Positions 44,556 to 53,457 of a stretch of 64,000 nt of DNA are shown one piece after another. The stretch is from VAZQ01 sp963807865 (GTDB lineage: Bacteria; Pseudomonadota; Alphaproteobacteria; Rhizobiales; Xanthobacteraceae). Within the stretch, counting starts at the first letter, position 1. Each line of letters opens with the position of its first letter. The position numbers and the translations under genes are program-made. The stretch lies in assembly GCA_963807865.1 (NCBI GenBank), contig CAWEDK010000001.1, positions 31,772-95,771 of the forward strand, in the 5' to 3' direction. Below the pieces are notes generated by a model that was given only the letters and a program-made list of their open reading frames with translations, made no database searches and had not been told where the DNA came from.

Positions 44556-44607
44556 GTATCAGGGGGCGGATCGGGGGGTCCGTCCGGGGAAGTTCGGGGG
44601 AAGTTAA

Positions 44608-44808
44608 ATGGGCACGGTTATCAATTTTCCGACGGTTGAACGCGCGGCGCGGGCGCCGCGGGTCATCGCCGGAAAGCCGTCGTCGGCGACGGTGATCATC
44701 CTTCCGGTCATCCGGATCGAGCGCTACGCCGTAGCGCCGGCGGGCTACGACATGGTTGAAGCTTCCACGCAGCGTCGCCGCCGTCGCCGCCGCTCGTCCC
44801 GCGCCTGA
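44608..44808 (+). CDS. Small basic hypothetical protein, 66 aa
   Basis: Starts at ATG 44608 after GGGGGAAGTTAA. Composition is sensible: MGTVINFPTVERAARAPRV, then VIILPVIRIERYAVAPAGYDMV, and an arginine-rich tail (RRRRRRRSSRA) that could bind nucleic acid. The NFPTVERAAR opening with an INFP motif is seen in several short alphaproteobacterial proteins. No function can be given. It stands alone with its own leader containing an inverted repeat. Confidence 0.55.
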   Translation: MGTVINFPTVERAARAPRVIAGKPSSATVIILPVIRIERYAVAPAGYDMVEASTQRRRRRRRSSRA

Positions 44809-44832
44809 CGCCAGCCTCGCAATTGTCTCGTC

Positions 44833-44855
44833 ATGCCCGCGCTTGTCGCGGGCAT
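44833..44855. repeat. Half copy of the palindromic intergenic repeat
   Basis: ATGCCCGCG-cttgt-CGCGGGCAT with a 9-bp stem, preceded by CTCGTC and followed by CCACG. It is the left half of the element seen whole at 6580-6652. It lies just downstream of the 66-aa gene and may act as its transcript end. Confidence 0.7.
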
Positions 44856-44916
44856 CCACGTCTTAAATCATCATCCACGGTCGGATTGGATGCGAGATAC
44901 CGCTCGCGCGATCAGG

Positions 44917-45460
44917 CTATTGCGGGCGGCATTGTGTGGCCGTCAGCGCGGCGCGCGCCACCGGCATCAGCCCAGGCTCGGGGGCCAAAGCGCGGATCAC
45001 GATCAGGCCCGTGGTCGTCGGCGACGACACGATCAGGCGGTCGGCGGCCGTGATTTCTTCGTTCGTCGGCAACTCATCGCGCTGCGCCTGCGTCATCAGT
45101 TCGAGTTCGATCACGCGCCGGCCGGCGGCGCGGTCGTTGATGGCGTAGAACGGCACGTCGGCACGCGTATAGAACGACACCGAGGTATAGGCCGGACTGA
45201 TCGGGACAGAGAATTTCATCGGTCCGCGCGAGAGGTCGAAGCGGCAGACCGCGACCGCGAACGCCGGATCCATGAACGGCAGCAGCGCATCCTCGGGAGA
45301 CGGCGGCAGTAACGCCGTCACCGTGTTGACTGGAGCGATCGCTGCCACGCGCGCATAGGCGTCCTGCAGTCGCCAGCTTGGGCAGCAGCAGGACGGTGGC
45401 AAGATGCACGATGCCGCCGAGCAGCAGGCCTCCCAGGAGCCACAGGAACAGCCGGATCAT
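44917..45460 (-). CDS. Membrane-anchored DUF1254-like protein (one frameshift)
   Basis: About 180 residues after correction of one extra base near 45370. N-terminus MIRLFLWLLGGLLLGGIVHLATVLLLPKLAT is a membrane anchor; it continues in the next frame with QDAYARVAAIAPVNTVTALLPPS, CRFDLSRGPMKFSVPISPAYTSVSFYTRADVPFYAINDRAAG and ELELMTQAQRDELP. This matches the short 'DUF1254-like' partner commonly found beside DUF1214 proteins in Bradyrhizobium relatives. Its start overlaps the DUF1214 stop by 4 bp. Likely a periplasmic domain; function unknown. Confidence 0.72.
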
Positions 45461-46035
45461 GGGCAGGCCTTCCGGATGACGGCGGGCATCGGAGCGTCGC
45501 GCCCGGTGCGGGTCGCGGCCCCGATCGGCGTATCGTACAGCCGCAGCACCAGCAGATAGCGCTCGATGCCGCCGGTAGGCAGCCAGTTGCCGGAGCGGGC
45601 GCGCGGGCTGACCGTGACCTCGAAGCTGCCGTTCGACCGGCGGATGATTTCCTGGCTGGTGAAGCCTTGCCGCTGCAGGGAGTTGGCGACCATGCGGCCT
45701 TCGGGATCGTACAGCGTGAGGGTCCAGAACCGCGCCTGGGGCGTGGTGCCGCTCAAGACGACATCGCAACGTCCGTCGAGCGGCGCTCCGCTGTCGTCCG
45801 TGAAGGCATAGAACGCGACGCCGTCGCCGGAGCCGACCGGCAGTTCGCCGGTGCGCGCAACGTTGGCCCGCGCATAAGGGTCGATCCCCGGCGTGCCGTT
45901 CTTCGGCCATGCGGTCCAGGAGCCGATGGTGACGCCACCGTAGGCGGTGCCCTGCGTCAACGCCATCCAGGTCAAGCCGAGACCGATCGCCGCCGCGATG
46001 GTGAAGGCAAACAGTGCTCCAAGAAGCAAACGCAC
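45457..46035 (-). CDS. DUF1214 domain-containing membrane protein
   Basis: 192 residues. N-terminal helix LLLGALFAFTIAAAIGLGLTWMAL anchors it. The DUF1214 domain shows GSWTAWPKNGTPGIDPYARANVARTGELPVGSGDGVAFYAFTDDSGAPLDGRCDVVLSG and FWTLTLYDPEGRMVANSLQRQGFTSQEIIR. Periplasmic beta-rich domain. Translationally coupled (4 bp) with the next gene, and 57 bp downstream of the PBP gene's region in the same strand sense but transcribed after it, so it may share that transcript's locality only. Function unknown. Confidence 0.85.
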   Translation of the reverse strand: MRLLLGALFAFTIAAAIGLGLTWMALTQGTAYGGVTIGSWTAWPKNGTPGIDPYARANVARTGELPVGSGDGVAFYAFTDDSGAPLDGRCDVVLSGTTPQARFWTLTLYDPEGRMVANSLQRQGFTSQEIIRRSNGSFEVTVSPRARSGNWLPTGGIERYLLVLRLYDTPIGAATRTGRDAPMPAVIRKACP

Positions 46036-46092
46036 GGTCGACCCGATCGAGTGGTTAGAGCAAGGCGCGCGCGGCCACGTCCCGGCGCTTTG

Positions 46093-48357
46093 TTAGTTTC
46101 CGCGAACTTGTGCCGCCGCCGGCGGCCGCTCGGATGCGGCAAGCGACCCCTGTCGGGGCGGCGCTACCGGATCCTGTGCGTCCGCGGCCTTGCCGGGAGG
46201 CTTGTTGTCGGCGAGTGCACGGGTCGCATCGTCCATCATGCGCTCGACGCGCACCAGCACGTCGGTGCCGCGCTTGGTCAACACGGTGGGGCGGGCCGCC
46301 TGCTGGGTCTGATCCTTGCCGCTGTCGGCAATGGTCTTGCCGACTGTCGAACCGTTCGGCGCGATGCCCGGAATGTTGCGAAGCTCGACGCCCTGATGTG
46401 CGAACTCCATGATGTCGTGCCAGGTCTGCGCCGGCAGCGAGCCGCCGGTCATCTGATGCATCGGCGAGTAGTCGTCGTTGCCGTACCAGACGCCCATCAC
46501 GAAATTGCCGGTGAAGCCGACGAACCACGCGTCACGGTGGGCGTTGGTGGTGCCGGTCTTGCCGGCCGCCTTGATGCCGTCGAGGATGGCACGCCGGGCG
46601 GTGCCGGCTTCGACCACCTGGTTCATCATCATGTTCATGTCCATGGCCACCTGCGGGGTGATGACCTGAACGGGCTGCTTGCCGTCGCGATCGAAGCGCC
46701 AGATGAGCTCGCCGGTGCTGTTGCGCACCTCCAGCACCGCGTGGGGCGTCACCGCCTTGCCGGAGTTGACGAACATCGCGTAGCCGCCGGTGTGATCGAG
46801 CACCGTGACTTCGTCGGCGCCGATTGGCATCGAGGGCGTGTCGGGCAGCGGGGAGCGGATGCCGGCCTTCTTGGCCATCTCGCGGATCTTGGCGCGGCCG
46901 AGCTTCGGATTGCCGTTGCCCAGCGCGATCGACAGCTTGACCGGAATGACGTTGATCGAGCGCGTGAGCGCCATGGTCAAGGTCATCGAGCCGGAGAAGC
47001 CGCCGGAGTAGTTTTTCGGGCACCAGTTGCCGATGCAGACCGGCGAATCGACGACCATCGTGTTCGTCTTGTAGCCGCCGCTGGCGAGCGCCGCGGCGTA
47101 CACATAGGGCTTGAACGAGGAGCCCGGCTGGCGCGCCGCATCGGTCGCGCGGTTGAACTGGCTCTCGCCGTAGTCGCGGCCGCCGACCATCGCGCGCACC
47201 GCGCCCTCGTTATCCATCAGGACCGCGGCAGCCTGCTTCACCCGGTAGTCGCGGCCGTATTGCCGCAGCAGGCTCTCGACGGTCTTCTCGGCGTGTTTCT
47301 GGACGCCGACGTCGAGCGCGAGCCGCACCACGAACACACGTTCGTGCACCGACTTGGGCAGCTTCAGCGTGAGCTTCTTCATCTCGTCGAACGCCCAGTC
47401 GAGGTAGTAGTTCGGCGAACGTTCGTCGCGGCGGTCGACGGCCATGGCGGGATTGCGGCGGGCGCCGAACACCTGGCCTTCCGTCATGAAGCCGGCTTCG
47501 ATCAGGTTATCCAGCACCACGTTGGCGCGGGCACGCGCTGCCGGCAGGTTGATGTGCGGCGCAAACCGCGACGGCGCCTTGAACAGCCCGGCCAGCATCG
47601 CGGACTCGGCCAGGTTCACGTCCTTCGCCGACTTGTTGAAGTAGTACTGCGCCGCCGCGTCGACCCCGAAGGTGCCGCCGCCCATATAGGCGCGGTCGAG
47701 ATAGAGCTTGAGAATCTCGTTCTTCGGCAGCCGCACCTCCAGCCACATCGCCAGGAAGGCTTCCTTCACCTTGCGCTCGATGGTGCGCTCGTTGGTGAGG
47801 AACAGGTTCTTGGCGAGCTGCTGGCTGATCGAGGAGCCGCCCTGCACGACGCCGCCGGCGCGCGCATTGGTCATCATGGCGCGGAACAGGCCCGGAATGT
47901 CGATGCCGAAATGCTCGAAGAACCGCCGGTCCTCGGTGGCGAGCGTCGCCTTGATCAGGTGATCGGGAAACTCTTCGAGCTTGAGCGCGTCGTTGTGCTT
48001 GATGCCGCGGGTGCCGATTTCGTTGCCGTAGCGGTCGAGGAAGGTGACGGCGAGCTCCGACTTCTTCACCCAGTCGTCGTCCGAGGTCTCGCGGAACGCC
48101 GGGATCGCCAGCGCCAGCATGACGATCAGTCCGCCCATGCCGAGCGTCGCCGCCTCGGAGGCCGGCTCGACGAAGTACCAGCGCCGCCAGCCGGAGACGT
48201 GAAACCGGTCCATGAAGACGGTCAGGCGCTCGTAAAGCTCGCGGCCCCAGGTCCTGACCTGGTAGAGGCCAAAGTCGATGCGTGAGTCGAGGTCGAGGAA
48301 AAAGTGACGCAGCCGCACGCGCCAGCCGTTCTGATCGCCGTGAAAGAAGTCCTGCAC
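46093..48357 (-). CDS. Class A penicillin-binding protein, PBP1A family
   Basis: 754 residues. One membrane segment (LGMGGLIVMLALAIPAF) near residue 75-90. The glycosyltransferase-51 domain has ATEDRRFFEHFGIDIPGLFRAM with the catalytic Glu, GGSSISQQLAKNLFL, and ERKVKEAFLAMWLE. The transpeptidase domain has SxxK in PGSSFKPYVYAAAL, SxN in LTRSINVIPVKL and KTG in AAGKTGTTNAHRDAWF. It polymerises and cross-links peptidoglycan in the periplasm. The first codon is a GTG; the rhizobial FHVSGWRRWYFVEP segment before the membrane helix is characteristic of this alphaproteobacterial subgroup. Intact over its full length despite errors elsewhere. Confidence 0.95.
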   Translation of the reverse strand: MQDFFHGDQNGWRVRLRHFFLDLDSRIDFGLYQVRTWGRELYERLTVFMDRFHVSGWRRWYFVEPASEAATLGMGGLIVMLALAIPAFRETSDDDWVKKSELAVTFLDRYGNEIGTRGIKHNDALKLEEFPDHLIKATLATEDRRFFEHFGIDIPGLFRAMMTNARAGGVVQGGSSISQQLAKNLFLTNERTIERKVKEAFLAMWLEVRLPKNEILKLYLDRAYMGGGTFGVDAAAQYYFNKSAKDVNLAESAMLAGLFKAPSRFAPHINLPAARARANVVLDNLIEAGFMTEGQVFGARRNPAMAVDRRDERSPNYYLDWAFDEMKKLTLKLPKSVHERVFVVRLALDVGVQKHAEKTVESLLRQYGRDYRVKQAAAVLMDNEGAVRAMVGGRDYGESQFNRATDAARQPGSSFKPYVYAAALASGGYKTNTMVVDSPVCIGNWCPKNYSGGFSGSMTLTMALTRSINVIPVKLSIALGNGNPKLGRAKIREMAKKAGIRSPLPDTPSMPIGADEVTVLDHTGGYAMFVNSGKAVTPHAVLEVRNSTGELIWRFDRDGKQPVQVITPQVAMDMNMMMNQVVEAGTARRAILDGIKAAGKTGTTNAHRDAWFVGFTGNFVMGVWYGNDDYSPMHQMTGGSLPAQTWHDIMEFAHQGVELRNIPGIAPNGSTVGKTIADSGKDQTQQAARPTVLTKRGTDVLVRVERMMDDATRALADNKPPGKAADAQDPVAPPRQGSLAASERPPAAAQVRGN

Positions 48358-48730
48358 GCTCGGGGCCTCGGGCGTAACGACAAGATCGGCGGGGCGAGGT
48401 CGCCCAGCCGTTCGGTTTCTTTTAACCGATCCAAGACGGACAAACTATGGCGCTATGGCAACACGGAGGCGGCAAACCGGGCTAGAGTGAACGCCGAGGG
48501 CCGGCCGGATTCGGCGAAAACCAGCGTCCCGAAGCCATATGGGCGTGCGAGGTGCCGCGGTCGGCGCAACATTCCTGGGCACGGCGCAGCGGCGAACCTG
48601 GAATCCATGATAACCAATTGTAACGATTTGGAATTCCGCTCCCCGGCCGCGCTCCGGCCGGCGGCAGCGAAGCGCATCGGGCGCGCCCACCGCGCCGGCA
48701 CTCACCCGATCGCTGCGAGGCAAACCCGCC
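48358..48730. other. 373-bp divergent spacer, no gene supported
   Basis: Separates the PBP gene (minus) from the YcgN gene (plus). A short A/T-richer part at 48600-48640 (GATAACCAATTGTAACGATT) may hold the YcgN promoter. Frames on either strand lack starts with ribosome binding sites. Confidence 0.45.
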
Positions 48731-49216
48731 ATGGCCGCTGACGAGATTCCGTTCTGGCAGCGCAAAGCCTTGAAGGACATGACCGATTCGGAGTGGGAGA
48801 GCCTCTGCGACGGCTGCGGCAAGTGCTGCCTGGTCAAGCTCGAGGACGCCGATGATTCGGCGCGCACCTTTTTCACCGATGTCGGCTGCAAGCTGCTCGA
48901 CGGCCAGACCTGCCGCTGCACCGACTACCCCAACCGCACCGCGCAGGTGAAGGACTGCGTCCGGCTGACGCCGCGCAACATCAACCGGATCGTCTGGCTG
49001 CCGCCGTCCTGCGGCTACCGGCTCGTCGCCGACGGCCACGACCTCTACTGGTGGCATCCGCTGGTGTCGGGCGATCCGGAGACCGTGCACCAGGCCGGCA
49101 TCTCGGTGCGCGGCCGGGTCGGCGCCATGGAGGAGGACGTGCCGGACGATCAGCTCGAGGACCGGATCGTGAGCTGGCCGGTCAGGTGGCCGAAGGGGGC
49201 GAGGAGGAAGGGGTAG
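48731..49216 (+). CDS. YcgN family cysteine-cluster protein
   Basis: 161 residues. Eight cysteines with the spacing of the family: LCDGCGKCCLVKLED, DVGCKLLDGQTCRCTDYPNR, VKDCVRL and PSCGYRL. The typical ends are FWQRKALKDMTDSEWESL and HPLVSGDPETVHQAGISVRGR. It may bind zinc or an Fe-S cluster; the function of these UPF0260 proteins is not known. Intact and cytoplasmic. Confidence 0.93.
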   Translation: MAADEIPFWQRKALKDMTDSEWESLCDGCGKCCLVKLEDADDSARTFFTDVGCKLLDGQTCRCTDYPNRTAQVKDCVRLTPRNINRIVWLPPSCGYRLVADGHDLYWWHPLVSGDPETVHQAGISVRGRVGAMEEDVPDDQLEDRIVSWPVRWPKGARRKG

Positions 49217-49289
49217 GGCCGTCAGACGAGGGAGCGGCGCGGAGGCGGGGTAGCGGATGGTCAACGAGCGTCTGGTGCGACAAAACTGC

Positions 49290-49306
49290 GTATCATAACA
49301 TGATAC
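49290..49306. promoter_or_regulatory. Candidate HigA operator upstream of higBA
   Basis: GTATCAT-aac-ATGATAC, a perfect 7-bp inverted repeat, lies 7 bp before the toxin start. Such repeats over the promoter are typical binding sites of HigA-type antitoxins, which repress their own operon. Confidence 0.65.
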
Positions 49307-49313
49307 ATAGTAG

Positions 49314-49602
49314 GTGGTGATCAAGAGCTATCGCGGCGATTGGGCGCGGCTGATCCTGGAGGGGCGCAAGACCCCGAAAGGCTTGCCTCATGCGATCGCC
49401 AAGGTGGCTCGCCGTAAACTGGTTCAGCTCGCGGGTGCTGCTGACCTGCGCGACCTCATGTCCCCGCCGGGCAATCGCCTGGAGGCGCTGAAGCACGATC
49501 TTGCCGGCAAGCACTCGATCCGCATCAACGATCAATGGCGGGTCGTATTCAGATGGACGGAGGACGGCGCGGAAGAGGGTCGAAATCTGCGACTATCATT
49601 AG
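49314..49602 (+). CDS. higB: Type II toxin, HigB/RelE-like (one frameshift near the end)
   Basis: About 95 residues: KSYRGDWARLILEG, PHAIAKVARRKLVQLAGAADLRDLMSPPGNRLEALKHDLAGKHSIRINDQWRVVFRW is the HigB/GraT signature, a RelE-fold ribosome-dependent mRNA interferase. An extra G near 49578 (GAGGGTCG) hides the normal ending VEIxDYH; reading through it gives the stop at 49600-49602. GTG start (49314 or 49317). It precedes the antitoxin gene by 23 bp, the reversed order usual for higBA. Confidence 0.88.
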
Positions 49603-49625
49603 CGGTGTCGAGAAAGGTGTGATCG

Positions 49626-49937
49626 ATGGCGAGAGAAGCTCTCCCCTGTTCATCCCGGCGAGGTGTTGCGCGAGGAGTCTTCTGATCCCGATGAAGCTCT
49701 CGGCCTATTCGGTGGCCAAGGTGTGCGGCGTGTCCGCGCACCCGCATCGAACGGCTGATCAGGGAAGAGACGCCGGTGACGGCCGATACGGCGTTGCGGC
49801 TGGCCAAGGCGCTGAACACCACGCCTGCATTCTGGATGAACATGCAGGCGCGCTACGATCTTGAGGTCGCGGAAGATGCGCTCGCGGGCGCGATCAAGAA
49901 GATCGAACGGATCGAAGTCGGAAGCTGCGTGAGTTAG
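49626..49937 (+). CDS. higA: HigA family antitoxin, XRE-type (three frameshifts)
   Basis: About 103 residues when three extra bases near 49646, 49679 and 49737 are ignored. Pieces: VHPGEVLREE, then MKLSAYSVAKVCGV, then RIERLIREETPVTADTALRLAKALNTTPAFWMNMQARYDLEVAEDA. The helix-turn-helix is within the middle pieces and TPAFWMNMQ is a hallmark of HigA. The antitoxin binds and neutralises HigB and represses the operon. Three insertions give no net change in length. If real, they would leave the toxin without a functional antitoxin, which argues strongly that they are sequence errors. Confidence 0.82.
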
Positions 49938-51186
49938 GACCAAGCGGATTTTGTTGGCCAGGGTGGTTTCTCGACGTTCCTGTCCTTTTGGCTGCTCTCA
50001 TAGCTATGCAGCTTCGGATACATCGAAGCTGGCAAGGATATTGGCCGCCGAAATACCGTTGCTGCATCCCGCAACTGCCCTTCGCGAAACAGCGGCCGTC
50101 ATGCGCAAAGGCGGTGCGGCTCGGCCGGGTCAAAAGGAATTTCGCCTGCCGCGGGATCATCGGAGGTCCGTGTCCGCGGGATTGGCCGAAGCGTGATTGC
50201 TTGAGCCAATGTACGAAGCGCTTTGACATGGGCGCATGGTGGGCTAGAAAGCTCCGATCTCGGGAGGGCGGACGAACCCATTCATGCGCCACCAGCATCG
50301 CTGGTGACGGCGAAGGACACATCCCCGGATTTGGACCGACGCTCATTCGGGCTACTTGCACAAAGCTCGCGCATCTGTGATGCACGATGGTACGTTATGG
50401 CGGAAGGCGGGCGGTTAGTTCGGTGCGTCGAAATCAACGAGCGCGGCCAGCACCAAACGTTTTTGCCGATCTCGGTCTATCCGGACGGCGCATCGTAGCC
50501 GCCAAACGCAAGCTGTCCGGCTGCCGCGTTCGCGAACTCAACGGCATCATCGAAGAGCGGGAAATTGACGCAGGAGCGCCGCCGCCAAGCAGTCTCGGCC
50601 TCAACCAGGCCTGAAGGTGAAAATCGGCGCTGCGACAACCTGCAAGCTCGAAGGATATTTCCGTAACGAGCTGGCATGATGCACGTTGACCTCACGGCGC
50701 TCGATCGCTGACGATGGACGATCGTGAATTTGCAAGAAACCGCTTGCGGGTACCGCGAGGAAGCTGGTACGCCAAAATCGGCGTGGTGGCGGCCTGACAT
50801 GCCTCACCCTCGCGACGAAGACGATATGAATTTTACGGCGACGAACCTCGGCATGCGCTGCGCGAATACGATCGCGCGAGGAGTAGCACGTCCGACCTCG
50901 TCTAATCGTAGAGCCCGCCGTTCAAGTCGATATCCGACTGAAGCGATGAATGACTGGAATATATTCCTTGATAACGTGACGCTGCTCGGCTAGGTTTGCG
51001 GCATCCTTCCATATGTGTATAGGTTGCCATGACAGTGTCCGGCCGCGATCAGTCGCTGCGCGCAAAGGCGCGCGCGCTGTTTGGAAAAGCTGCCGAACAG
51101 ACGGATGCAACATCTCGAGCTTGCGGCCACCCCCCTCCCTAACCCTCCCGTTCAAGGGGGGAGGGAACAGACCGGGTGTCGCGCAT
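49938..51186. other. 1.25-kb gene-poor stretch after higBA
   Basis: Less GC-rich than average and with no frame that I can support on either strand; the longest have rare-residue compositions (many Cys, Arg, His) and no ribosome binding site. One piece near 50450-50610 (FADLGLSGRRIVAAKRKLSG, then ELNGIIEEREIDAG) might be a fragment of a real but unknown gene. Next to a toxin-antitoxin pair it looks like remnant mobile or foreign DNA. A C/G-rich hairpin closes it at 51143-51165. Confidence 0.4.
51143..51165. repeat. C-rich/G-rich hairpin of the dispersed repeat family
   Basis: CCCTCCC (51143-51149) pairs with GGGAGGG (51159-51165). An additional CCCTCCC sits at 51133-51139, so the arm is partly duplicated. 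It resembles the arms of the element at 155-284. Confidence 0.5.
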
Positions 51187-51841
51187 GTGGAGGCCGGACA
51201 TGGCGCCCCCCGGCACGAAATAGCGGTTGCCGACACGCCATCGCCGTCGCTGACCGAGCGGGTGCGGGCGTTGTATGAGGAGTCGGTGGTGCCGGTGCGC
51301 GAGATTGCGCGGCTTGCGGGCGTGACCGAACGCATGATCTACAAATATGCCCGCAAGCGGGGCTGGGTGCCGCGGGTGACGCGGCTGTCGCGCGACGGCA
51401 CCGCGGCGGGCCTTGCGGCGCGTGGTGCCCGTGCGCGGTTCATTCCGCGCGAGGAGGCCGGCAAGCCGGTGGCGAGCGGTCTTAAGGCGACCGATTCCGC
51501 GGGCGCGATCACGCGCAGCCGCCGGCCTGCGTCCGCGCCGGAGAGCTTTCGAATGAGGCAGTTGCGCGAGCCGAAACCGACGCGCAGTTGCGCGCGGCCC
51601 GCGCCAAGGCGATGCGCGATGGGGCTGCATACGAGCGTACGCGCGAACTGCTTTGTGGCGCGTTCGTGGAACTTATGCGGTTCGACGCCGAGCGGGCGGC
51701 ACCGATGAACGCGCGCGCCGGCCGGCTCTGCGCCGGTTTGGCCAATGCGATTTTGTGTCAATTCGGCCGGTTGCCGGCGCCCTTCAGCCCAGTCCAGCCC
51801 GGCGCTGCGCGCATAGCTGCGGCATCTTCGATCGCCTATAA
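51187..51841 (+). CDS. Hypothetical protein with N-terminal helix-turn-helix (frameshifted; ends uncertain)
   Basis: The clear part is LTERVRALYEESVVPVREIARLAGVTERMIYKYARKRGWVPRVTRL, a helix-turn-helix like those in small terminase or resolvase-type proteins, followed by an Ala/Arg-rich linker. About 130 codons on, the frame changes at least once near 51560; in the new frame LRAARAKAMRDGAAYERTRELLCGAFVELMRFDAERAAPMNARAGRLCAGLANAI looks genuine. A TAA at 51839-51841 in a third frame is a plausible end. Start at GTG 51187 is a guess. It lies 48 bp before the MFS gene. Confidence 0.55.
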
Positions 51842-51888
51842 GGTGGCTCGCGCCTGCGCCGAGGTGGCCAGCGCCAAACCCACTCAGC

Positions 51889-53346
51889 ATGCGCGATCCT
51901 GCTCCGCTCCCGCCGCCCGTCTCGCCCTATCTCGATCACGCGGCGGCGCGGCGGATCATCTTCGGCGTGCTGCTCGCCATGATGCTGGCGGCGCTCGACT
52001 CGGTGATGGTCGCGACCGCGCTGCCGACCATCGCGGAGAGCCTCGGCGACATCGACAACATGTCCTGGGTGGTGACCGCGAACCTGTTGAGCGCGACCGC
52101 CTCGACGCCGCTGTTCGGCAAGCTCTCCGACATCCACGGCCGGCGCACCATGATGCTGATCGCGATCGGCATCTATGCGCTCGGCTCGGTCGCCTGCGCG
52201 CTCGCGCCCACCATGCTGATGCTGATCCTGGCGCGCGCGCTGCAGGGGCTCGGCAGCGGCGGGCTGATGCCGCTGGTGCAGACCATCATCGGCGACGTCG
52301 CGTCGCCGCGCGACCGTCCGCGCTATCAGACCTACACCTCCACGACCTTCATCATCGCGACCGTGGCCGGGCCGCTGCTCGGCGGCTTCATCGCCGAGCA
52401 CCTGCACTGGTCGTGGATCTTCTGGGTCAACATTCCGCTGTGCGCGCTCGCCTATCTGCTGACCCACAACCTGCTGCGGCGGCTGCCGCGCCACGACCGG
52501 CCGCACACCCTCGACCTGCCGGGCGCGCTGCTGATGGTCAGCGCGGCGATCGCGCTGATGCTGGCGCTGACCTGGGGCGGGCGGCGCTACGGCTGGGTCT
52601 CGCCGCCGATCCTCGCGCTGTTCGCGGTGTCGGCGGCAATGTGGGCGCTGTTCGCGTGGCGGGCGATGACGGCGGCCGAGCCGTTCATTCCGCTGTCGGT
52701 GCTGCGCGACGGCGCGGTGCGGGTCGGCACCGCGGCGGCGTTCTTCGTGGTCGGCACGGTGATCGCGCTCACCATCATGCTGCCGCTCTATGCGCAACTG
52801 GCGCTCGGCCTGACGGTGAGCGAATCGGCGCTCGCCATCATCGCGCTGCAGGGCGCCGCGACGGTGTCGTCGGTCACCGGCGGCCGGCTGATCGCGCGCC
52901 TGACGCACTACAAGCGCGTGCCGCTCGCCGGGCTGGTGTTCTCGATCGCCGCGCTCGTGCCGCTCGCCTACGCGCCGACCGGCTTCTCGCCCGCCGTGTC
53001 GCTCGGGCTGATCGCGCTCGCCGGGTTCGGGCTCGGGCCGACGTTTCCGTTCACCATCGTGGTGGTGCAGAACTCGGTGCCGCTGCACCAGCTCGGCATC
53101 GCGACCGGCACCATGAACTTCTTCCGCTCGCTCGGCTCGACCTTCATCGTCACCGGCTTCGGCGCGATCGTGCTGGCGGGCGCGCCGGTGATGCGCGGGG
53201 CGTCGGCCGACGCGCTCGCCGGCATGGATGCCGCCGCCTTCCGCTACGTGTTCGCGGCCGCGATCGTGTGCCTGGCGATCGCGGCCGCCTGCATCCTTTC
53301 GCTGGCCGAGCGGCCGCTGCGCGGCGCGGACCCGCCGCCGGCGTGA
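51889..53346 (+). CDS. MFS transporter, DHA2 (14-TM drug:H+ antiporter) family
   Basis: 485 residues of hydrophobic pattern with about 14 membrane helices. Motif A is GKLSDIHGRRTMMLI; motif B/D-like regions are LARALQGLGSGGLMPLVQTI and LDSVMVATALPTIAESLG (TM1, the typical DHA2 opening D-x-T-I-V-N variant). GPLLGGFI matches antiporter motif C. It exports small molecules against the proton gradient; substrate unknown. Intact. No TetR or MarR regulator is adjacent; the frameshifted helix-turn-helix protein upstream might regulate it. Confidence 0.92.
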   Translation: MRDPAPLPPPVSPYLDHAAARRIIFGVLLAMMLAALDSVMVATALPTIAESLGDIDNMSWVVTANLLSATASTPLFGKLSDIHGRRTMMLIAIGIYALGSVACALAPTMLMLILARALQGLGSGGLMPLVQTIIGDVASPRDRPRYQTYTSTTFIIATVAGPLLGGFIAEHLHWSWIFWVNIPLCALAYLLTHNLLRRLPRHDRPHTLDLPGALLMVSAAIALMLALTWGGRRYGWVSPPILALFAVSAAMWALFAWRAMTAAEPFIPLSVLRDGAVRVGTAAAFFVVGTVIALTIMLPLYAQLALGLTVSESALAIIALQGAATVSSVTGGRLIARLTHYKRVPLAGLVFSIAALVPLAYAPTGFSPAVSLGLIALAGFGLGPTFPFTIVVVQNSVPLHQLGIATGTMNFFRSLGSTFIVTGFGAIVLAGAPVMRGASADALAGMDAAAFRYVFAAAIVCLAIAAACILSLAERPLRGADPPPA

Positions 53347-53457
53347 GTGACGAATTCCGTTCACTGTGGCCCGCGGGTCACAGCCAGCGGCGCGGATTTC
53401 AGAGTTAACTGCGTGGATCGCGTCTTCCCGTCTGGACTGGCGAGCAGGAGCATTTCG

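Noticed and set aside
45667..48285. An 872-codon open frame opposite the PBP gene
   Set aside because: It is antisense to an intact class A PBP with all catalytic motifs; its composition (His, Arg, Ala-rich) is typical of a high-GC shadow.
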